Assembly: GCA_004151065.3 (NCBI GenBank)
Contig: NWUY0300024052.1
Coordinates: 9,182-36,340 of the forward strand
Reading direction: 5' to 3'
Length of the DNA stretch: 27,159 bases
Source of the DNA: Larix sibirica
Taxonomy: Eukaryota > Streptophyta > Pinopsida > Pinales > Pinaceae
This document shows, in pieces, positions 20,831 through 27,159 of this stretch. Position 1 is the stretch's first letter, and every line of letters starts with the position of its first letter. A program made the position numbers and the translations under genes. The notes below the pieces were generated by a model, which saw only the letters and a list, made by a program, of their open reading frames with translations, was not told where the DNA came from and did not search any database.

Positions 20831-21340
20831 ATGCTACTTCAAGAACTTTCTCAAATTCTGGTAGCAATTGAAGATAGATCTGCATCTCAGGAAGTGATAG
20901 AACAACATCTACTATGAATCCTTGAATTTGATCATCCTTTCCAATCCGTAGAAGAAATAAAAGAGCCATGGAATGGAGCATTCGATGGAGAGCGGGAATT
21001 GGAACCTGAGATTGAAGAATTTCTTGCAAGTTTGTGTTCAGATCCTTTGTCCAAGAGAAAAATCTTCAAAGATCTATAGGGTATGACAAAGGCGGATAAA
21101 CAAACCAATGTTGATAAACAAGTGAACCAAGGGAATAGTGATTACATTGAAGTATGGTTCCAGACAACTATAAGTCCACAATATTCCTTTGTTCTTAAGT
21201 ATTTCTTAGCACCATATCAGTCAAATCAACCAATCCCTCACATTCTGGTATTTATCAAAGAAAAATTTTCAAACTGGAATATGAGTATATTTGTAATCCT
21301 GTTATGCACATGGATTCATTGGAAATACTCTTACACTTGA
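20831..21340 (+). pseudogene. Family D ORF1 pseudogene, right copy
   Basis: Same frame as the left ORF1, about 170 codons with two stops. It reads through SASQEVIEQ, an in-frame 18-bp deletion, and a TGA where the left copy has CGA. Next are ILEFDHPFQSVEEIKEPW, GERELEPEIEEFLASL, a TAG, then 85 open codons (TNVDKQVNQGNSDYIEVW, ISPQYSFVLKYFLAPY, PHILVFIKEKFSNW). The last 85 codons are exactly as long as in the left copy and end at the same stop. No domain is recognised; a gag-like role is a guess from position. Just upstream, QQDGFENSQELLSKDGCYF is readable in another frame. Confidence 0.55.
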
Positions 21341-22410
21341 GAATAAGTCTCCATTTTTTAGTAGGGTAGGATAGTTTACAGACATAAATAAATAAAATAG
21401 TAAAGAAAAAAATCAGTCAAACTGTGAAAACCAAGGTTATAGCACAATTAGAAATGAGCTTTGCTTGAAAACCAAGTTACTAGCAGGAAAAATTATCAAT
21501 AATTTTGTATCCTATTATTGGTCCTTTAAATCATTACTCCTCAAAATTATTACTCATCACTCGTGTTAGTTGACGCGAGATTCCTCATGGACTTCCTTCT
21601 AGAAAAACTTGTCCCAACAACATCAACACATTATCTAGGATTGAGGTTAGAGATTTAGATAGTACGTGGAGGCTTGGATACATTAATGGTAGGTTCTCCC
21701 GTTGATGATAATGGGAATACATCAATGTCCCTTGATCGTCAGATCTTGCAGGTGATTTGACTTCAACTCATATTATTTGTACCTAACAAGATGTATTAAG
21801 GTACCTTGACGCTCATTGACATCAAAAGTGAGTTGTCTCGCATCGGTTAATGACATACATTAATGGATGGTAATACAATGATCTTTTTTTCATGTTCAAC
21901 TTCAGCACATTCATTTACATGATAAAAATTGTACCATTGTTTGGGAAATTTTGGAGACTTCTAGTTTCATCTTATATACACAACAGTTGCAAACCTTGGT
22001 TTTTGCGAATAAAAAGGACATGTGGATTGTTGGAACAAGCAGGGTGGATATATTCAAAAAGAGGTAGTCTATATTCGGGTTTTGTTTCATTTTCTCCATA
22101 GTTTATCTTGTTGCAAAGCTTAAAGAAGCCCCATGTTTGTTCATTTCTCTATAGTCATTTTTCTCTGTAGCATTTATTTTTCAGTAGTTCAGATCATAAT
22201 AGTTATCAATCCTGATTCAACATAGCATATGGTTTTTTGGTTTTCATTTTTCTAGCGATGCTTATTTAAACAATTTCTATTTCAACTAACAGATATTCAT
22301 AGCATTTATGATCCCGACTTTGAAATACTAGCAGTTACAATAAAACCTTCAGTAGTAGATGGACATCTTCATAAATTCTTGTAAATTTTCAATAGTATGA
22401 TGAAACTAGT
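21341..22410 (+). other. Family D central spacer, right copy
   Basis: Untranslated on the plus strand. It contains an AAAT microsatellite near 21385, the decayed TAACTGTG stem-loop at 21420-21449, and the antisense frame at 21911-22099. It matches 7700-8580 and, from about 21885, bases 1 onward. Confidence 0.5.
21911..22099 (-). pseudogene. Antisense ORF remnant in family D interior, right copy
   Basis: 62 codons on the minus strand matching the C-terminal half of the antisense frame at 8254-8562: STLLVPTIHMSFLFAK followed by CNCCVYKMK. The N-terminal half is cut by a TAA upstream of the Met. The plus-strand frame over the same bases (21892-22101) is also open, so at most one of the two is meaningful. 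Confidence 0.25.
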
Positions 22411-22655
22411 CTACTACCGGATTTCTCAGTTCCAGTAGTACATTGGTGTTATCAAAAGACTAGTTTTGTGCTAAATTTTCTAATTCTGGTAGTCCGTTGG
22501 TGTTGTCTAAAGACCAATTTACTACCAGATTTCTTAATTTGAGTAGTCCGCTAGTGTTTTTGGAAGACCAGTTTACTACTGGATTTTTTTTTATTTCGGT
22601 AATTCACCAGTCTTGATATCCAGTCATATTACTATCAGATTCTCATATTTTGTAA
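22411..22655 (+). repeat. ~54-bp minisatellite in family D interior, copy 3
   Basis: Same array as at 516-750 but with more complete early units (the second unit keeps an atcaaaagactagtttt end lost in copies 1 and 2). Base differences are scattered through the array. Confidence 0.65.
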
Positions 22656-23095
22656 GTCGACTGAACCACTGCAATATAACTATCGTAAGGTGAATTTCTA
22701 TTTCTAAATATTTATTAAAGCATGGGGATTAATGATTCATTTAAAATTCTCTTGAAACCTTATACGTTCCTTTCCCTTCCGCATGCATAAGAATTATCAC
22801 GATCTATCTATTCTATTATTCACTTACCCTAAGGACTTCACCACCTTATCCAATTAAATCCTATGTGATCACTTTGTGATTTGACGTGGTATCACATCCT
22901 ATCCACCATCCCTTCACATGATTTGAATAATGTGAAGGATTCAAATACAATAAGCTATTATTATTTGCTTTCCCTTTATTAAAAAGACCCTAAGACCTTG
23001 ATTATTCCATCCTTTCTTTTTGGTATCACAGATAGCGAAGAAGGTTGGGATGAGCAAATCTTCTACACTCGAGCACAAGAGTGACAACAAAATAG

Positions 23096-24467
23096 TATGA
23101 AAAAGGCTCTAGTGATTAGGTATCAGCCAACAAGGTTGGAATTCTTTGAATTTTATCCTAAATGCAGGTGATTATTCTAAAAATAGGGTGGTTTCTGTTT
23201 TGCGAGAAGTTGCAAGGTTACAACAATAAAGTTACAAGGGCATTCACCGAAATCTTTGATGAACATGAATCTTGTGTAGGAAAATTGGTGTTGCATGTCT
23301 CTAAAAAGTCCATAGCTACTAGCATTGGGATACCACAAGAGGGTGAATGATGGTTTAAAGGTAAAACAATTAAGGGAATGGATTGCAATCTATTTTTGTT
23401 GCTGGACCATCAAGATCCATATTGGAGCAATGGGATCCCATGCGTATGGGTGAAAGATGAATGGAGGGATGTCCTCTTCGTTGTCCATAAATACCTGTGA
23501 AGGAATGTATGCAATTAAGTTTTTATATCACATGAGGTTTCTTTTTCATTTCCAAGGAGAACGGAAGTTGAACCTTCCATTCTTCTTATGGAAGAGTTTG
23601 ACTAAAATGGCCACGCATGTCCAAGCACATCTAGAGAATGTTGAACCCATTCTCTTTCACCATGGTTTGGTCAAATTACTTATTGAAAAGGAATTGAAGA
23701 AATGAAACCAGTTGTGGAATCATTTTATGTTTTGGAGTGGGTTTGAAGAAAATCTTGTTGTATCCCCTACCACTAAACAAAAGAGGGATTCCTCTAAGAA
23801 AATCAGAGCTACCCCCATTAAAATAAGAAAGGTTGTGACAAATCCATAGGATATAGAATATCCCCATACAACGCTATTAACATAAACACTATAAACCTCC
23901 ATCATTAGGGTTACTCGAACAAATATTAGCCTACTCTTTCACGATCCTAAACACAAGGAGCCAGAAGAGGTAAATGAGGCAGTGATTGTTAAAATTACAC
24001 CAAGGAATCCACATAACCGTTCTTCCACCAAAGAGGTTTCTTTACCAATTCCAACGAAAGACGTAGAGCCAAAAGAGTCAAAGGTAGAAACATAATTTTT
24101 TTTCAAGTTTCCTTGCCCATAATTTGGTGAGATAGGACAAGAGGAACCTGATATAGCTGAGGGCACAATACCTTCCAACCCAACAAATTTCTTTGATTTT
24201 CCAAAGAAGGGGAAGAAGAATAACAAAATGGTTGAAAGGCTCAAGCAGAAACTTCAGGAGTATGAAATATTAGACAGGCATATCAAGCAGGAGAACAATA
24301 TTCTCAAGAATAATCACACCCAACTAAGAGAAAAGAAGCTCTAGCTGAATTCTAAGTATACAATTCTATTTAAGAAGGCAAAGAAGTGGTATAAAAAGTT
24401 AGGACAATTCGAAAGACAAAATAAGAGGATGAAGATTAAAAAATTTCAATGGAGGAACATAAATTAG
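23096..24467 (+). pseudogene. Family D ORF2 pseudogene, most complete copy
   Basis: About 450 codons. The N-terminal two thirds contain LQGYNNKVTRAFTEIFDEHE, TGIPQ-like SIGIPQEGE, a TGA for the expected Arg, WFKGK, DPYWSNGIPCVWVKDEW, then a 5-bp deletion, CEGMYAIKFLYHMRFLFHFQ, LNLPFFLWKSLTKM and LFHHGLVKLL. From about 23900 the same frame continues as RVTRTNISLLFHDPKHKEPE, an acidic/basic Ser-Thr-rich linker (SLPIPTKDVEPKESKVE), FDFPKKGKKNNKMVERLKQK and LQEYEILDRHIKQENNILK. This last part is a clear coiled coil, followed by a Lys-rich tail. It ends about 135 bp before the PPT. No catalytic motif is seen. The order globular part, linker, coiled coil, basic tail would suit an RNA-binding structural protein, but that is inference. 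Confidence 0.6.
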
Positions 24468-24601
24468 CATGCTCCTTCTTCTAATCTCAAAATTTTGGTC
24501 CAAGTAACAAAGCGTGTTTAAAGCAGGGAAGAAACAAAATTGAAAGACAAGGAATATTTGCAGGAAGTTGTTTGCATGAGGACATGCAATTGCTCAAGTG
24601 T
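24468..24601 (+). other. Family D 3' untranslated spacer before PPT
   Basis: A/G-rich sequence with no open frame. It contains aggacatgcaa, also found just before the 3' LTR of the left copy. Confidence 0.4.
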
Positions 24602-24609
24602 GGGGGAGA
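24602..24609 (+). other. Polypurine tract of family D
   Basis: GGGGGAGA lies directly before the TGTTGAG start of the 3' LTR, the usual plus-strand priming site. Confidence 0.75.
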
Positions 24610-26423
24610 TGTTGAGTTCTATTTTTTTCCTAGTTGTGATTTCCAAATGAATCCTTTTTACTCATCTTTTCCTTTTCCTGTCACTATTTCCTTATCATCA
24701 AATTTTCCATTTCCATGTGATATATGTTTAATAGCTATACAAGGTAGTTGAGTGAGGTTTCTAAGCATAATCCTTTGTGTTTTAATATAAATTTGGAGTA
24801 GGGGTTTACTTTGACTAATTAATGCGAGATTCCATAGTATTTTGTGGAGACACAAGAAATATAGTAGTAATTCAATTACTACCAAAATCCATTTTATCAT
24901 AATTCTTGTAGGTGAAATCTAGCAGCGGAATCATTGGTTCAACTACTTCTGTCTCTCCAAGACGAAAATGGAAACATGGATTTTGTTTAGAAACTGCTCA
25001 ACATGGTTACCTTCCTATTCACCTAGTTCCATAATCATCACTAAGTGTGGAAACCTATGGTCAAAGAATCACTCAACGCTAAGGTTTACAATGAAGATCT
25101 GAATATGAAGTTGTGATTTCATGCTTCTAGTCATGAAATCGCTTGAGAATCAAGAAATATGGTTTCTTTGTATGTTATCCATGTCATCGGAGGTATCAAT
25201 TCACTCTCATCGATAGAGTAACCTACATGTCTACATTTGGTATGCACTCGGTTGAGATCCATATATTCAAGATCGATGGTCTTAAAAGTTTATCTTTTCA
25301 TTGTAAAAAGTTTATAAAACGATTATATAAGCATTTTGTGGGAGTAGCATGGAAGGAGGAGGCAAGGTTGAGACCATAGACTTCAATGCTCTGTAATATT
25401 GGATCATTGAATTAATGAAAGGAACTTATTGTTGAAGCACTGAGTTAATTGTGTGAAATCCCTACAACACAACCCAACCAAGAGGCCCTCCTAACCCGGG
25501 AATGCAGCTATAGAGCTAGTTTAGAGATTTATTTGTTTATTTTCACATGTGTGCATTTTCAGATCTAGTTAGATTACTGTGTGGGAATTTCTCAATACGA
25601 TTGGTTTATTTGCAATTACAAGTTATAGAAAATATTTTACTTAAATAGATTAATTGCTTTCTTGAATATTACTCTTTTATGATTTACTCTTTCCTTTTAT
25701 GCCTTTTAACATTTACTCTGTTTGCTAGAGCATGAAGTAATATTGATTGACTATTGGGGCTTCGTTTGGTGTGTTTAGATTTACTACTGGAAATACTTAT
25801 AAGTTGTTACTATAGGAATTCTAGTAAGACTAAAGGTCACAAGACTTGGGATAACAATATAAAGCTTTCTAAATTTGATTTTAGATTATGAGTCTTCCTT
25901 GGATTGATTGAAATGTTTGTGCTTAATCAAGTTACAAAAATCAATGCAAGATAATAGGCAAGCTAACTATGAGTAGACTAAAGGAATTCTATCTCTTAGA
26001 GTCTAGGGTCTTGTAACTAGTTTGCATGAGCAGAGCTAGAATTTCATACCTATTCATTGATTTTTGGAATAAACTGATCAAGCAAAGTGTGTGTTGAGGT
26101 TGACTTAAACTCTTGTTTTATGCTTTCTAATTCTACAAGAATTTATTGATTCATTTAAGGAAGTATCTAAAGGTGTTGTGGGAATATTATTCATAAGAGA
26201 ATAAAAGATTGTAACTGAAGTAGACTAAATAGCCTTATTATGTCATTATGATTCCTATCATTTGATTTACTCACCAATCTGCCTTTTTGAATTCAATAGA
26301 ATTAGTCTAGCATAGTTAGTTTCCTTCCTAATCCTGCATATATTTTCCTAACCTCTCATAAGTTTATGAACTCCTAGATTGATAATTTAATGTTTGAATT
26401 TATGCATATAAATATACTAACAT
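24610..26423 (+). repeat. Family D 3' LTR, right copy (divergent subtype)
   Basis: Starts TGTTGAG after the PPT and ends ...actaaca(t) directly before TCCTT. The last ~80 bp (gataatttaatgt, then a ttatgcatataaat run) match the 5' LTR at about 80%. U5 further upstream is only loosely similar, and U3/R is hard to align with 18661-20346. Minor open frames inside (24658-24900 minus, 25143-25379 plus) have no counterpart in the other LTRs and look fortuitous. Confidence 0.65.
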
Positions 26424-26428
26424 TCCTT
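26424..26428 (+). repeat. Target-site duplication TCCTT, right side
   Basis: Repeat of 18654-18658. The family M reading frame resumes through it as (S)LHALTGIS. Confidence 0.65.
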
Positions 26429-27005
26429 GCATGCATTGACTGGTATTTCTACTCCCCAAACCCTCAAATTAATTGGTTACCTCAAACATTGCATAGTCAT
26501 TGTGTTAATTGACTGCGGTAGCATGCATAAATTAATTCATCGACATGTAGCCCAAGAAACACATGGCTACATCCATGTTGCATGAAACTTCAAAATCATG
26601 ATTGCTATTGGATATTCTATGAAATGTGGTGTTCATTGTGAAAATGTGAGGCTTCAAATGGGTGGTTATTCCCTAAAAAACCACATGTTTGCTATTGAAA
26701 TGGGTGGTTGTTATATTGTCCTGGGTGCTTAATGGTTACATACATTAGGTCCTATTGCCATGGATTTTTGCAAGTTATACATGAGTTTCCAATAGGAGAG
26801 GCATGCCTACACTTTCAAAGGAATTACAACTGACTCTCCATATATCATTAGCTCCGACCATATGGAAAATCTTCTTAAAAAGGGCCATTTGGGCATTGTG
26901 GCTCAATTCCATGCCATTCAATTTTTTTAAACACCTTCTCAGCCCATTTATTATCCATGCAATTAGTCTTTTCCAAACACCAATCCATCTTTGTGAAGAG
27001 TTTTA
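26424..27005 (+). pseudogene. Family M aspartic protease and start of RT linker (Ty3/gypsy)
   Basis: Continuation of the gag-pro frame interrupted by family D. It begins LHALTGISTPQTLKLIGY. The retropepsin active site follows at 26505-26520 as VLIDCGSM where the family has a DSG(S/T)-type motif, so the catalytic Asp remains but the next residue is Cys. IHRHVAQETHGY comes next, then ENVRLQMGGY, HMFAIEMGGCYIVLGA (the usual IVLG-x-x-WL block, with TAG in place of the residue before WL), LGPIAMDF and HLGIVAQFHAIQ. A final SLFQTPIHL piece resembles the segment just before the RT domain. Three stops are visible. The reading frame is cut at about 27005 by another repeat. The protease would cleave Gag-Pol. 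Confidence 0.75.
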
Positions 27006-27159
27006 ATAAAGCCGTGTAAGAAAAAAAATACAAAAAATATATATAAAACATAAGAATTGACAATGGATCACACAGACATTACACAGAGATTTACCCTGGA
27101 AACCCTTAACCGGGAAAACCAACAAACTTGAGAGTTTCTCCACTCTCTATCTCATTGTA
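27006..27159 (-). mobile_element. Edge of another LTR element, probably copia-type on the minus strand
   Basis: Sequence unlike the preceding protease. It contains aaaccctt / aaccgggaaaacc and acacagagatttacc, which resemble stretches common in plant Ty1/copia LTRs read from the other strand. It runs out of the window, so neither end nor an internal region can be seen. The assignment is from memory of the motif and is weak. Confidence 0.3.

Larger units (their letters stand above)
18659..26423 (+). mobile_element. Complete family D non-autonomous LTR retrotransposon
   Basis: 7.77-kb element in order: 5' LTR, tRNA-Asp PBS, leader hairpin, ORF1, stem-loop, spacer with antisense frame, minisatellite, ORF2 with coiled-coil tail, PPT, 3' LTR. 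It is flanked by TCCTT on both sides and splits the family M gag from its protease. The PBS type places its parent near the Athila/Tat branch of Ty3/gypsy. No RT, RNase H, integrase or protease motif is seen in about 4.2 kb of interior, so it would need enzymes from another element. Its two LTRs are strikingly unlike each other. Confidence 0.7.

Noticed and set aside
23676-24244. Three minus-strand frames (23676-23867, 23720-23905, 23939-24244)
   Set aside because: They are shadows of ORF2 and its linker on the plus strand, where the frame runs continuously through the same interval.
26875-27063. 62-codon minus-strand frame across the protease end
   Set aside because: It crosses the junction between protease and the next repeat, so it cannot be a real gene. 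The plus strand has recognisable protease sequence.

Overview
**Organism and overall nature.** The window is AT-rich, non-coding plant nuclear DNA built almost entirely from decayed LTR retrotransposons. I see no intact host gene, rRNA, tRNA or CRISPR array. The plant assignment rests on two primer-binding sites (PBS): one complementary to plant tRNA-Asp(GTC), the other of the plant initiator-tRNA-Met type. It also rests on a Ty3/gypsy gag-protease of the common plant type. The density of old nested elements suggests a large repeat-rich genome, possibly a gymnosperm; that is inference. A single N at 13616 divides the window into two blocks of nearly equal length.

**Two element families are interleaved.** Family M is a Ty3/gypsy element with an initiator-Met PBS, a gag with coiled coil, gag core and zinc knuckle, and an aspartic protease. 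Family D has a tRNA-Asp PBS, LTRs of about 1.6-1.8 kb, a GGGGGAGA polypurine tract (PPT) and two non-pol ORFs. ORF1 is about 175 codons. ORF2 is about 450 codons, with a conserved globular part and a coiled-coil tail. No reverse transcriptase, RNase H or integrase is visible in D, so it looks non-autonomous.

**Layout, left block.** 1-2016 is a D internal fragment (minisatellite, ORF2). 2017-2880 is minus-strand coding debris. 2881-4997 is an M element (LTR, PBS, gag). 4998-10802 is a D element with 5' LTR, PBS, leader hairpin, ORF1, a shortened interior and a 3' LTR. 10803-13615 is unrelated debris with a long minus-strand ORF fossil.

**Layout, right block.** 13617-16097 is a D internal fragment. 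16098-16612 is the same minus-strand debris. 16613-18658 is an M element. 18659-26423 is a complete D element inserted inside M gag-protease and flanked by TCCTT on both sides. M protease resumes at 26424-27005. A new repeat starts at about 27006.

**How the pieces relate.** The left and right copies share the D-into-M junction, so the nested composite was duplicated after nesting. Most of the shared sequence looks roughly 90% identical by eye. The first ~2.3 kb of block 1 and the first 294 bp of block 2 are instead nearly identical to parts of the opposite block, which suggests contig-end assembly artefacts or recent gene conversion. Nothing here is likely to make a functional protein today. 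The main interest is the reconstructable non-autonomous family D, its conserved non-coding structures and its mismatched LTR pair.
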